From NCBI GenBank assembly GCA_008360955.1, contig LUCM01002853.1:158304-222303 (forward strand): a stretch of 64,000 nt of DNA, read 5' to 3'. The DNA comes from Fasciolopsis buskii (taxonomy: Eukaryota; Platyhelminthes; Trematoda; Plagiorchiida; Fasciolidae). The notes under the pieces were generated by a model that saw nothing but the letters and a program-made list of their open reading frames with translations, was not told the origin of the DNA and made no database searches. Shown here piece by piece: positions 1 to 12,188 of this stretch (within the stretch, counting starts at the first letter, position 1; each line of letters begins with the position of its first letter). The position numbers were made by a program, and so were the translations under genes.

Positions 1-3000
1 CTCGAACGATTTCCTCGTAGATCAACTATCGTTGTCAATATGGGGCACAGAGGTAAACCCCCGCTGAGCCTAGATTAACAAGGGCTAAGGAATGTGTGAA
101 GTTTTCCCGGAGAACACTGCAGACCCGTTGTTTTACAACAGTGCACTTTTGAGGAAATTTATTTCCTTGTATAGCGAAAGTGATATCAACGTGAAATGTA
201 CCCGAAAGAGAAAAGCTATAGCTGGTGTAGAGCAATATGTGCCTTGGTTCGGTTTCTGAAGTGGTACAAAATTGATCCTAATAGGAAAAGTTTCCTATCC
301 CCGCAGAATTCAGACCCACATGAAGAAGGCAACTACTGAGGCGGAAGATCTGACACGTTGGGGTAAATTTTGCTTTTGCCAAGGACATAATTCTTCTTAA
401 AGCACAAGTGATTTCCGGTCAGGTAGAATTAAAAATATATGCGCATATAAAGTTGGCTTATTGTAATCCCATCTGGTTTGATTATTTAGGTGAAAGTCTT
501 GAAAGCTTCCTGCTCATGCAGCTTCCTGAGGGCTTTTAATGCGGTGAAAGAACAGTATTCATTTCAGTACATTTCTGGTTAATGCAAGTATAACAAACAC
601 CTAATGGGTATTCACAATATTTCACTGAAGTTTCACATAGCTGGGTAGTGGCATGGTTACAAAGAGGGTCAAAACTAATTCAGTTCTCTACAATCGAGTG
701 AAGTCTTAAAATAACTTGCCATTATGAGCAAAGAATTGGGCAGTCCAGTCGCAGTTACACGACTGTTGTCAATCAGTTAACTCCAAAAGGATTACCGCGA
801 TGTCAGTTCGCTTTCACCATTTTGTTTATCCATGAAATTCGTGTCTCTCTCTTAGAGAGAATTCTTCCGGATGGAGATTGAGGAATTTTTAACACATTTC
901 CTGACAAGAAAAGATAGTTTTTGAAGCCCCTGATTCAATCTGATCCAATATCATGATGCCTACAATCTTCGTCCTCAGTCTTTGTGAGCTATATTTTACG
1001 GATATCAACGTTGGTTGCAGCTTATTGGCAGCATACATGCATCGGAGGTAGTCAAGTGGTAGATATTGTAGCATCTGAGCGTGCAGCCTGCAGCAACTTT
1101 GAGTACATTTTGGGAGAGAACAGGTATGTAGTGCCTATTGTCCTTGACAAGATGGATTTGATCACTGGAGTCAGTGTTCCTTGGTCATCAGTAGCCAGTT
1201 CTACATTCATACTAACGTGTACGAACAAAAGATGCACTCTTGTCTTCTGATCTTACAGTCATCCGATAAGAACCGGCAAACTACCTCGATCCGTTAATAA
1301 AATAACAATAATCCAGCAGACAACTTATGCTTCGTACTCGGTTTCCAGTGTGTGGTGCATGTAGATTGGGAACTTATTTGCATTTTTATGCGCTGGCCAA
1401 GTAGACCTCTGTGAACCCTTGGATTATGCTAAAAATTTATCTGGTGGATGTTTTGCAGTGTACCTGTGTCTTTTCACGCGAAGTTCGTCTTACTCTCTAA
1501 CAAACCGGGTACAGAATGGTCGTAAAGCAAACACTTTGAGTTTGGCGTGCGTTTCACAATTGCTTTGCCAATGGGTCCGCTAGATACCGTTCAATAAATG
1601 TTTTCGGAGTTCCTGTGTCCTCAAAAAACGAGCTTTAAGCTAAATGGGCAGGTGGAGTTTGGGCAAATGATGACCAATGGTAGTTAGCTATAATAATGAA
1701 TTATTTCACGTCCCGCCAGAAACATCGCGATCTGAATGGGTTCACCCAAAAGATCGTGGAAACGAAAAGTAGAGGTCCACGTTATTTTATCCAGTAATGA
1801 TTTGCAACAACGTCTTTGAGCAATAACACCCACAGACTAATGGACAGTGACAACTATGATGGCCCAGTGACAGAGCAACCGAGGAAGACAGAGTACCAAA
1901 GTGAGGCGCGACAATGTTTCCTACAAATATAAGAAATTATCTTACGCTACTTTGGCGAAAATGCAAGTCTCACTGATTCGTCACGCCTATCCATCCTATT
2001 ACTCTTGTTTGTATTCCTTCTTTGTGAGTGCATTTACGCGTGACAATAATTTATAACTCATGTGTCTGACTAGCTGCGATGACTGGGTTTGTCAGGCACG
2101 TAGTATCGTAAACAGACCGCCTGTACGCGCGTACGTGTTTGAGTGCATACATACGTGTGTGTGTGCTTCCTCCTAGGGCACCGAGTGCTAGGGTTGGGAT
2201 GAACAAAATTGCTTGATATGCGCGACTCTGCTGTCCTCCGTGATTTATGTGTCCGACATATGACAAACTTTTGCTATGCCAATTCAAGGATCTGACCTGA
2301 AGTAGATGAAACTTAGGTTTGGTCGAGCCAATTGGCCTGTAAGTCAACCATCCTCCACTGTCCAATTTCAAAGCAGACTAATCGGATCCCATAAAAAAGA
2401 TCGATGGAATTTTGCGTAAAACCTTACTGTCGGTTGGATCTTTTTTACGGTTACTTCGAGCCGATCTTAGTACCATGGTACTTAAGAGGTGAGAAAACAT
2501 CCATGATGGTCCGCGATACAAAATCCGGACAAAAAAGAGTTCTTAGATTTGCTGAGTCAGCCTGTTTCCACAAAGCTATCACAGTCTGTTTTTCAAGCAG
2601 CATTTGTGGGAGAAGCCGATAAAATGTAGATTATGAGGGCTAATCTGTTACAAATTAGACAAACACGATTAGTCATTTCTTTCTTCCCTCGTCCACATTT
2701 TGTCATCATTACTGCTGATATTATCGACCTCTGTTTGTGCACTTTATCCAGTCGACTGGGACAGTAAGTTTATAATGAACTAGGCAGTCTCTTAAAGAAT
2801 CACTGAGGCAACACCTTGCGCTTCGCTTTCATCCTTGATATCTGTGGCTATTGGAATCAGTCGCCAAATAAATCGGACTAGCGTTATCTATCATACGTCA
2901 CGATAAATTTATTAAACCGGTCATTTCTATCAACCATTATGATATGAAATTACTAATTTGCTGGTATTCCGAAATAATCATTCTAACAAAAATTACAACA

Positions 3001-3850
3001 ATTTAAATCTTGGTGAAGATGGTTTCATCTCATTTTGCGCCTTGCTTATAAACAGTCACCGTAGCAATTCATAAAGTTCACATTTGCCTCTTTACTATAT
3101 CTCTCCTTTACCCGGGAGCTTTATTCAAAAACTAACTCCATCCAACCAAGTTCCACCTTCAGCTAATCATGAATCAGAATGGCTTGGTCATGACCTCAGG
3201 ATCATTTACTATATAGCCATTCAGCTTTAACCGACGTAGATAAAAAATACCGAATTCTTTTGCGGACGGTGGATGTTGGAAAAAAGAATTTTTCAAAAAT
3301 TACCATTGAAAAAGTGAATGAGTAGTTAAACAATTATAAATAACCTAATCTCATCAGGTGATGGTAAGAATGATGTCAAATAATGCAATAAATCGATTAA
3401 TCGTGGTTCTGGGGTCCATTCACGTGTAGGAATTATGTAATAATCAGACTGGCCCGAATGTGTTACCTGTTTCCGGTGAACAATTTTATTATCAAAGTAA
3501 CGTGATAAAAATCACGGCGGATAGATTTTACGATGGAAAGTAGTAAGTAAAGCGTACGAAAGGTAGCATTTGTAATGATAGGAGTTATCTGCATCATGTG
3601 AAGGTCAGCGAGATGTGAACGCCAAATCGTGGAGACTTAATGTTGTACAAACAACTGGAAGGTTGCCCAGAGTGTTCCATATATTAGTGCTTTTCGCATA
3701 GCCATTCACTTTCTGTTTACGTGCTTGATGAGGCAGATACCGACTACCGATATCTCTTAGATAGTTGAGTATAATACGTCTATAATGCTTTAGTAATCTT
3801 CGGTGACAATTTCAACGTTACCATTGCCTTTATTGTTCGATCAACACTGG
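1..3850. other. Non-coding stretch, probably part of a long NR4A intron
   Basis: No exon of the nuclear receptor is visible here. Open frames are short and lack convincing splice sites. A 106-codon frame on the minus strand at 2051-2371 is the longest and resembles nothing I know. Because the first receptor exon seen in the window starts inside the DNA-binding-domain extension with an incomplete codon, the upstream zinc-finger exons must be to the left, which makes this stretch intronic by inference. Confidence 0.5.
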
Positions 3851-3861
3851 GAGTGGATTTG

Positions 3862-3935
3862 TAGCCGAGTTGCTAGGCTGCACGAGGTACAGAATCCTGT
3901 AGTATCCACGTCTGGGTTCAAATCTTACAAAGGTG
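3862..3935 (+). repeat. tRNA-like sequence (possible SINE head)
   Basis: A tRNA-type A box (tagccgagttgctaggc, 3862-3878) is followed 35 bases later by a B-box-like gggttcaaatc (3914-3924), the spacing expected of an internal Pol III promoter. I do not see a clean cloverleaf with a paired acceptor stem, so this is more likely a tRNA-derived SINE relic than a working tRNA gene. Confidence 0.4.
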
Positions 3936-3939
3936 AATG

Positions 3940-5960
3940 AGTTCCCGTCTTTGCAGTTATGCGGCAGGAACGGTTCAGCTAATAAACGTGATAGATAAGT
4001 TTATTCTTTCCATACTATCTATCGCTGTTCTATATTTTGAGGGTGCATTCAAAATAAGTTTTTCTAGGGTGGACTATTGTAATGAGCCCACACGTTTCTT
4101 TACCGTGAAGCTTTCAGGCCAGCATCTTGCAAAAGACTTTCTTGTGAGGCTCAATAGCGACGATGGAGATCGACACAATCGGTGACCTATTTTCAGCTGC
4201 TTGTCCATAAATCTCTTCGTCCTGGATATTCATACACGACCACACACACATCTATCACTTGGGACTTACTCCGAGGGTCTGTCAACATCGAAGTGCAGAA
4301 AAGCTTTAATTTTGATGTACGTCAAGCTCTGAACGGTCAACTGAAATGAACAGTTCTTCATCTACTCTCATGTGTTCAGCCGTGGAAGGAACGGCACCAT
4401 GGTGGTCTGCAAGAGTTCTCATGCTTCTGCTTTGGTCACACAGGCTTATTTGGCATGCCAAATACTCGCCGACTAAAATTTGTCAACTTCTAACGGTGTT
4501 CGAAAACAATAATAGTACTTATGCCCACAACAACAATAAATACAGTCATACTAATTCAAGGACGGGAGTTAAATAACATTAGATGAGGGTAGTGTGCCGT
4601 GGTTTGTAGTCAGGAGACTGGAACTGTCGGTTAGACAATGTACATGTGACAAGAATTCAGCTTGGCTCTCCTCAGTAACCCAGCTGTTCATATACTTTCC
4701 GAAGGAAATCACCGTTGGCCGATAATTTATTTTCGCAGGCAATTCATCGTGGAAACAGAATTGAGAAATTTCCTTCTACAAAACTGTAGTTTTTCAAGCT
4801 AGGAACACATGCACGCGGTTTCAGGTCGATCGAAACCGTTGCTAAGGTTTGAACTAAGCAATCTCCTACTCTTGGTCAGATGAGGATGCCATCTGAACAG
4901 TCAAAGTTTGTCATCAACATTACCCTGTTTGTATAGCTCCGAATCTAACCGTTTCTGTTGCCTTTTCTTCTGACTGAAATACGGACAGAATTAAAAATAG
5001 GCAAATGGTAGTTGGTGGTAGTAAATGTGGTTGAAGACTTGTTGCATATCTGCTTATACTTAGAAAAGCGCGTCTGGTTGGGGGCCTACGAAATGAATGC
5101 CTTTCCAAATAATTTCTGCCTATATGACTACCCTTTTCGGATTGGGATCCTCTGAATTGACTTGAATGGATTAACTGTTTCCAACAGTGACCTAAAATGG
5201 CATTCACATGCAGACACAATGAATTCTTTGTCGGCAACCACTGGCACCTACACTTTCACATTCTCAAATTTAGACAACTTTAGGTAGAATGACAAATTAC
5301 CCCAAGGACAATATAACAAATATTGTTCGCATAATCTGTCCCGCTGCGTCATACCCCGATCTTACAAAGAGAACGATTTGCTGTTTTGTGGAGAAATGTA
5401 ATGTTGATTGATCCTATTTTCTGATCCATACACTGAAGTCCCTCTCAATCGTGCTTGCCTGATATACCTGAAGAGAACGGGGGTTCAGCATGCTTCAGAA
5501 AAGTGATGCACTCTAGATGCTTTTAATGAAAAACTTGTTATCCGCGATTGCGGAAGAGTCTTTAAATTGCACGTCTAATCGACAACGCTTTGACGATGAC
5601 CTCAGAAGAATCACATACTTATTGCTACAACTCTAGAATGAGGCTTGAAGGACAACCTTAGACAATACTAAGTGAATTTTATTTCGGCAAACTCCACAGC
5701 GCATGTTAACGGTGTTATGATCTGCGAAATAACGGTCAGTTGGTAACGGAATGACATTCGACTTCACAGTTAGTGTTCACGTTGCTTTCACAGATACTAT
5801 GGGGAAATGCTATTAGTGCACAGGATTTTCGCCTAAATTCTGTCAGAGTGAGAAATAATTGATTCAAGTAAGCGCGATTCCGTTCAGCCGCTAGCTGCTA
5901 CCCTTCGAATACGTACTTGGTGAAACCAAAAGCTTTGGTTGGGAATCCTAATCATTCTCT
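3940..5960. other. Intronic or intergenic stretch, nothing recognised
   Basis: Only short unsupported open frames are present. One at 4346-4576 ends in an Asn-rich low-complexity tail made by an AAC/AAT-rich run, and a 105-codon minus frame lies at 4920-5237. Neither shows a domain or good splice sites. Confidence 0.4.
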
Positions 5961-5964
5961 TGCT

Positions 5965-6425
5965 TAGTGGCTGGACTCCTTCACTGTATTCGTCCAAAAA
6001 CGTTAATAAATATTGTAAACAGTAAATTTTACTCATGCTCGGAGTTCCCAATCTGGGCTAAAATCTTTCTGCCTTGTGAGCGAGACTTTTCTTTCGAAGG
6101 CTTCGGCTGGGGTTCTCAAAGTAAATCTAACTTCAATTGCCCGAATATCTCAAGCATCCGTTTTACAGGGGACCTACGAATTTCCTTTCGTCTGATATCG
6201 GGACCAAGCAAGATGCCGCGAAGAACTGTAATTCTGCGGATTTATCTGATGGAAGCATTAGTGAAAGAGTAAAAGGTAGTTTGGACATATCACTTAAACC
6301 TAGGTGTTTACTTCACTTATCTGCCTTGGATGTCCGCATGCTCAACCAGATAAGGCAAAAAGCTGCCCTTTATAGAATTCTTGCCGCTTTTAAAATAGCG
6401 GTGTACTGCGTTCGGAAACACACGC
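5965..6425 (+). repeat. Dispersed repeat, copy 1
   Basis: This stretch matches the reverse complement of about 55430-55825. The best segment is 6150-6370, where both nucleotide blocks and translated strings align: LLHLSALDVRMLNQIRQKAA here against LLHLAAFGSCTFNQVRQQAV in the other copy. Similarity continues on both sides, from the block near gtggctggactcc at the left to the block near gttcggaaacac at the right. The copies are old and diverged, with frames broken differently. The element type is unknown. The second copy sits directly upstream of RTE-type reverse transcriptase sequence, so it could be the 5' part of that element. Confidence 0.6.
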
Positions 6426-6445
6426 ACAACAATACACTTCTATAA

Positions 6446-6868
6446 TCATTCTTCGTTATCCAAATGCCGCCCCATTCTTTCGTTTAGCTCTTCGAGTGAT
6501 CCGGTTTTGAACCATTGTGGTAATGCTGGCGTTGGGAGAGTTTGGAGTATGCGAGCCGAAGGTGCATTACTAGACTGGGTTCCAGTCAACAGTTTTTGTG
6601 TTCTGTTCGGTTGGATGGTTCTGCGATGACTTTCGGTATTTGAACTCCATTGTCTCCGTAACATTGGTAGGGTATGCTTATAAAATTTTATCGTAAACTC
6701 GTAGGTACGCATATGGTACACAGTCCTAGGGTTCATTCTATGGAAGAAACGTTGAATGTGATGAGAATAAAGTACCCGGTCATGATTTTCCCATGTCCAC
6801 AGATAGATTCCCCCCTGACCTTTGTTCTGCCAGGCAGCAATGATTAGAAGATAGCTGAAGGTGGTCAC
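6446..6868 (-). CDS. Uncharacterised 140-codon open frame
   Basis: An unbroken minus-strand frame of 140 codons, ending in TGA, long for this AT-rich background. A possible acceptor (ccaccttcag) lies just inside its start, so it could be a 3' terminal exon. The product would be basic, rich in Arg, His and Thr, with no signal peptide, membrane segment or motif that I recognise. It abuts the right edge of dispersed repeat copy 1, which raises the alternative that it is transposon-derived or chance. No function is assigned. Confidence 0.25.
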   Translation of the reverse strand: MTTFSYLLIIAAWQNKGQGGIYLWTWENHDRVLYSHHIQRFFHRMNPRTVYHMRTYEFTIKFYKHTLPMLRRQWSSNTESHRRTIQPNRTQKLLTGTQSSNAPSARILQTLPTPALPQWFKTGSLEELNERMGRHLDNEE

Positions 6869-6889
6869 TCACTGACATGACAAAAAGTA

Positions 6890-8299
6890 CGCGAACCTTA
6901 ATCAATGGACTGGCTCACACAGCCCCAGTCTAGCTATCGACCAGGGATCCATGAGATCCCCAGGCTATGGTTGGAGTTTATAAGCTATATGGTTAGTGTC
7001 GCAGTCGGTTCCGTCCCTGCTTTCGCATTATTTTCCAGTCTTATTTGCATTATTTCTTGTTCTCTTTTCCTCTTTTGATGAGATGGCATTTTGCCGTAGC
7101 AACCAAAAGTAGGGCATTTTGTTAAAGGTTTATTGGTTGCGAAAAATGAGACTGAAACTGATCTCTAATAAGATGCATAGAGGACACTGAATGTCTGCAG
7201 CATACTCTTAAATTGCATGGTATGAACAACTTTGTGCAGAGCGAAGAAGATAAGCTTTATGGGTGCTAGCTAACAATGCTATCCAAGCACAGCCTTGCTA
7301 GGTGTCTAGACTAACTCAATCACAAATTACTAGAGTTTAGTGTTAGTTTAATAATTCCTTTTGGCGATGATTTTGCAGTTTTCCATCTTCAAGAACTGGA
7401 GTGCCTAATCAATGGCAAGCATCTGATACAGGAAAGGGGAAGGTACAGCTTAAGAATGTGAACCGGACAGTCCCTAATGTACATGAACTGGACTTTGCCA
7501 AGTCAAAATTCGAATTCGCAAATAATCCCACACAGGTGATGGTTACATAAAAGGCGTCTGAATATCACGATTTTTAATAATTGATTCCGTTAGAATTCAC
7601 TGAAATAGTGGTGCGCCGATAGTTCTTTCTGTACGATATATCCGAACGAGGTCATGAAGGTTACAAGAAATGGATTACCGATTTGAACTTGTTAGACTTG
7701 ATAGAATGGCTCGCTCGGGAATATTATCCACAAATGGGGCTGACTGATGCGTCTGGACGACCCCATCGCAAGCGCGCACCATGGTTCAGTTTCGGTTTCA
7801 GTCTGCGGAACATTTTCGATTTTTAGAACAAATAAATAAAGATAAGTCTCCATTTTGACATTCCTTAAGCATGGAAACAGTTCATTAGTTAATGCTCGTC
7901 AATTTGAGTGGTGACATTAATTTCTTATACAAAAGTGATCAGTTAAGGCCAAGGGCTATACAAAACTAGTACGGCAGAAAATCACCTCACTTTCAAGCCG
8001 AACTTCTAATTACGGAAAAGTAAAGGATTTGCTGCCAGGCTTAGAAGAAACAATGGATTACAGGCGGTAATGCACTACTCGTTAACATACAACCCACAGC
8101 ACAAGAAAGTGTAATGTTTTGGACACAGATGGAACGTTCATGTGGTAATTTGTTTGCATCCTATTTTGACATGTCCGTCAATAAACCTTTCACGGCTTAG
8201 GAGGCGAAAAAAATTAACTTGGTGAATTTAGTGCTGATCATGTGAGATAAGTACAGTACAGTCGTTGTTCTAGGCCCATGCTGCCAGCATTCTACTTAG
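6890..8299. other. Intronic or intergenic stretch, nothing recognised
   Basis: No frame with splice support was found. The sequence is of mixed composition without obvious tandem repeats. Confidence 0.4.
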
Positions 8300-8485
8300 G
8301 AGGAGCCTGTGCCAGCTCTTAGTTTGAGTACAGATCATGGGCCATCAAATCACGACGAAGGAGTGAAACAAACAGCCGGAAAGAGGAAGAAAGAAACAGT
8401 GTGCAGAGTGTGCACCACACACGACAGTTCTTCCGTTTCTCATCACATCGTCGGTCACCAATCGCGATCCTCTATGCCTCTACAG
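8300..8485 (+). CDS. Possible exon with zinc-finger-like Cys/His spacing
   Basis: An open stretch of 62 codons lies between an acceptor-like ttctacttag and a weak donor (cag/gtttga), phase 0 at both ends. It is polar, with a basic GKRKKE segment followed by CRVCTTHDSSSVSHHIVGH, which recalls a C2H2 finger but is two residues short between the Cys and His pairs. It is not the NR4A zinc-finger domain: the C-x2-C-x13-C-x2-C pattern of that family is absent. It may be a decayed zinc-finger fragment, a transposon N-terminus, or chance. Confidence 0.25.
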
Positions 8486-8778
8486 GTTTGACACTACCAA
8501 AATGCCCAAAACGAAGTAGAAGGTTGACACAGGGAGCCTTATCCCAAGCCTTCGAACAAACGATCTAATCCACAAGACAGTAGGAGGATCTGAGTGTTAC
8601 ATAACCAACTGGGGACCAGTGACTGTTTGATCAGTTCATAAGCCCTTCGGAAGCATGCCCTGATGCCCACTATACTCCTTCACCACAGATATCCGTAATG
8701 ATACACCTGTATACTTTGCTTTCCACCCGTGATTGATTCAGAATTAAGGTTTAGCCATTTTTTCCAGATTGACTACAG

Positions 8779-8934
8779 AAGGTGAGTCCGCCCGGTGGAG
8801 GATGCCAGGCATTCGTTTTCGTCTTCATGCTTTACTGGGGACATCTTCGCCACGATACGGAAATGTGTAGGACTTTCTCAGCTGAAGCATTCCGAGATGT
8901 TGATCATTTAGGGGAATTTTGTGAGGTGTTCAGG
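8779..8934 (+). CDS. Possible exon, 52 codons, unknown product
   Basis: The open stretch runs from a good acceptor (T-rich tract, then gactacag) to a consensus donor GTGAGT at 8935, phase 0 at both ends, so it could join the candidate exon at 8300-8485. The translation is Cys- and Phe-rich and contains the strings CRTFSAEAFRDV and GEFCEVFR, loosely C2H2-like. A further finger-like tail (LRHLEVHKRTHSPI) occurs in another frame near 8975-9020. The frame change between them suggests a degraded gene or element rather than a live one. Family not identified. Confidence 0.25.
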
Positions 8935-9020
8935 GTGAGTAGTCCACTGAGAATATGAGATATTCACTCTCGGCCATGCTGAGGCATTTGGAGGTACACA
9001 AACGTACACACAGTCCTATA

Positions 9021-11541
9021 TAGCCTAGTACGATCGCTATTATGAATGTTGAAATCAGTATATTGTTAATATAAGCAAATCAAGATGCAGAAACCTGTTC
9101 GCAAACGAAAAATTGTATATAACTCTGGGATTTGTCCTCTGAAAATGAGATATCCATCGGGGAATTTCGGGATTAAGTGAAGTGCTGGGTATAGTAAATA
9201 ATAGAAAATTCATTACTATTGTTTGCATCCATACATCGATGCCAAGGAAACCGCAAGTGGACTGCTGGTTATTTGTAAAATCAGGCTTCTAGTGCCACTT
9301 TAAAACTTCAAAGATACTTTCACAATACCCCCTGCATCTAGCAACCTTCATCTTTCTTCCCATTGAAAAATTGGTCTGATGGATGACTAAAACCTGGCTG
9401 GACTCCGCCATTCGCTGAAATAGTGAGCTTTTGTGCCTCACTTTGCGATAACAGTGCTGCGATTATCTGGTTCCTGTCACGGAAGGAGGACGTTTCTAGA
9501 TCCGATCCTTTTGTTACTACCCCAAATGAAATAAAAGTTTTCGCATCAATCATTTTTGTTCACTGGACAGGTATGCCTTAATATTTACCTTTTTGTTTTC
9601 CTGCACTGGGCATTCGGATGCGCACAACATGAAACACGCTTTACCGGTTTATCTTCAACTGTTTACCCGACGAAATATAGTCAAAGTATTGTGTTGGTTG
9701 CTTGAGCCATTTCGTCATTCGCGGCCCAGTAACCTTCATTTGTGTTCATGAACTGTCGAATGGGCGGAGCGCAAGTGCGTGTGTGTGTGTGTGTTTACAA
9801 GCGAAGAAACAATAACAACAACAAAGTTATCGATATCATTACGTGCCAGATTGTACTTTTGTAAATTTTCACAGTTTCCCTCGGTCATAATTTTGCTGTA
9901 TCTATTATGGCCAACAAAAAAGCAAGTAATATACTGGGTTTCCGACCGAGTAAATGGGCTTAATTCCATATGTACACTCACCTATGGAATAGGTCATTGG
10001 GTCAATCAATGCACAGGAATAGACGGTGGTGAAATTTGATTTGTCAAACTGAGACTAGGTGTTTGTACGTACCGACCAGGCCACATCTGGTAAATCAACT
10101 TTCCTCTGTTCAGGTTGTCCTTGACCAGTGAAACCAACAACTTTGAAAATTTGTCGTAAACATTTCGACAATGGTCATTGTTTTTACTGGTTACTAATTT
10201 TGTACCTGCATATGTGGCTGACGTTTTCAAGTGCAACTGCAAACACCCTCATACTGCACCGAAAATAGTTGATAGCTAATTCCTTGTCGTTGCGAAAAGT
10301 CCCCAATAGATTTTCGGCCAAAATGTAAGCATGAATCACATTTTTTTCTCATACAACCGCCTTCCGCGCAACAACTGCCCTAAACAGGCCTGGAATCCAT
10401 TATCACATGAACTGTCGAATGTTAACTGCTCCATTTTTGCCAGTCGGGCTGGATCAAACTCAGAGAAGTGAACAACTCAGACTGTGGTAGACAGACTTTC
10501 CATCTCAAGAACTCCATCTGACTGGTTTTTGTCTAAGCCCGTTTCCAGTTATTCTACCCATGTAATTAAAAAAGACGAGATTCTGAGCAGACAGACGGAA
10601 TGGGGTGAGAATGTCACTGGTTATCATTAGTTCTTTGTTTTGCACCTATATCGATTTCTTATATCCTTCAGGAGACTCATTTAAAAATGAAGTTCCATCA
10701 AAACATTTGGTTGAATGCTGTTATCGTGTTCAGTTCACGAAAGTTTATACCGGTAAACGGAATAACGTAGTGTTGTCTGGAACAGAATTCCTGTAAAGAC
10801 ACCTTGAAACAACTATCAAGATTTTCTCCTGTATGTGCCATTCAGCCGTTACTAACTATATCCTTTAGGACACGTCTCGTTTAATAGCATCAGTCGGTTG
10901 CTACAGTCTGGACTAGCACTATTGCCACCAGTTTGGGTTTGCTGTTGGTTGACTTTGTTTGATGCCTTTTGTCTGTGACGTGATCTTTCGTCAGAACTTA
11001 AAAAACAAGGACTCAAAAGGAACACGGTTGAGATTTGACCATGGTATGTTGATTAATTTGTTGTAAATAGTACCATATCGACTTGGAGCTGCTTTTGTTT
11101 TGGGTTGTGTCCATTTCGTGGCTATACGCTGTTCGAAAGTTCGCTCGAGTGGCACAGAATTACATGTGAGTGACCGCGTTAGATTCCACTATGAATTGCA
11201 AAACTGATCCACTTGAAAGTAGTCACGTTCGAGCGGGGAAAATGACCTTAGTTCACATGTTGTACATTTAAATTCCCCATTTCAAGGTAGTATTTTTGTC
11301 AATGCTGGTAAAAACCTCACCATCGGTGAGCGAAAAAACCTCGCTGAACATGACTCACGATTCAGATGTCAAGCTAAGCTATCAGAACCTCACGAAAAGC
11401 CTCATTCTATAACAAAACTAGCATTTACCGAAGTTCATCACGCTATGTTGACTGGTGAGAAACTGGTCAATTCTGTTTCAGGTTTAAGCTTTGACCTCTA
11501 AAGCGAACAAGGAATCTTGTCCTTCTCTTGACTTGAAACAG
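9021..11541. other. Probable NR4A intron end, with small repeats
   Basis: I searched this stretch for the missing zinc-finger exons and found none. It contains a (GT)n run at about 9779-9794 and a 72-codon minus frame at 9338-9553 with no recognisable domain. A 67-base minus-strand open stretch (9982-10048) has both an acceptor (cctagtctcag) and a GTGAGT donor, but it is too short to trust. Confidence 0.4.
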
Positions 11542-12038
11542 TTGTCAGGCGTGATAGTCTTAAAGGACGTCGCGGCCGATTGTCTTCAAAGGCACGTTGC
11601 CAGGTTAACGACCATGGATATTCTCCGTACGGTACGACGCACAATTCTAGCGCAGATCTCATGCTGACAAACACGCTCGGTTCTGCAATGGGTTTACGTA
11701 AATCTGGCACGGATTTGGTCAACATGGATCGTCGTTTTGCGGAACCGGTAAATGCAACTGGAACCCAACGTCTGAACGCCTCTAGCACGTCGTGTTCCGT
11801 CAGTTCCACGGTTACCCTGCTGTCTATGCTGACCAAAGCGTATGATCTTGTGGGCCCGTCTGCTCCAACCTCGGCAACAACACCAGGCACAGTATCGTCA
11901 TCAGCGACGGGTAACAATTCCTCTTCCTCGTCATTTTCATCTAAACTCGACGTAGAACAGACCGGGTCGTTAGTGAACACACGTTCGGCTATAGACACGG
12001 ATCCAGACCGAACAGGAGTGTGCTCAAACCTGAATGAT
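11542..12038 (+). CDS. NR4A: NR4A-type nuclear receptor, exon with DNA-binding C-terminal extension and hinge
   Basis: Transcription factor of the NR4A (Nur77/Nurr1/NOR1) subfamily, which acts in the nucleus and in known members binds NBRE sites as a monomer. The exon opens with VVRRDSLKGRRGRL, which matches the family's diagnostic A-box extension (VVRTDSLKGRRGRL in vertebrates) directly after the second zinc finger. A hinge rich in Ser, Thr and Asn follows, including a Ser run near 11919-11940. A helix-1-like STVTLLSMLTKAYDLV aligns with the start of the ligand-binding domain. The acceptor is ttgaaacag at 11541 (phase 1, so the first Val codon is split) and the donor is GTGAGT at 12039 (phase 0). 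The zinc fingers themselves are absent from the window. Confidence 0.93.
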
Positions 12039-12162
12039 GTGAGTCAGTGTTTTGGAGTATTCATGACGCACGTATTTATGGTGCGGAGCTATATTAGTGG
12101 TTATGCTGAAACTGTACAGAGACCATATTTATTTTAGCCTAGCAAACTAAATTCAACTGTCG

Positions 12163-12188
12163 TATATACATATATGTATATATATAAC
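12163..12188. repeat. AT-rich palindromic microsatellite
   Basis: TATA/CATA alternation with the perfect palindrome tatacatatatgtata at its centre, in the first intron seen, about 125 bases after the donor. Confidence 0.7.

Noticed and set aside
8300..8485. CRVC string as the first zinc finger of the NR4A DNA-binding domain
   Set aside because: The Cys spacing of nuclear receptor fingers is absent and no second finger exon follows before 11542.
9779..10039. 86-codon + strand frame
   Set aside because: It starts in a GT microsatellite and overlaps an antisense frame of similar length; composition explains it.
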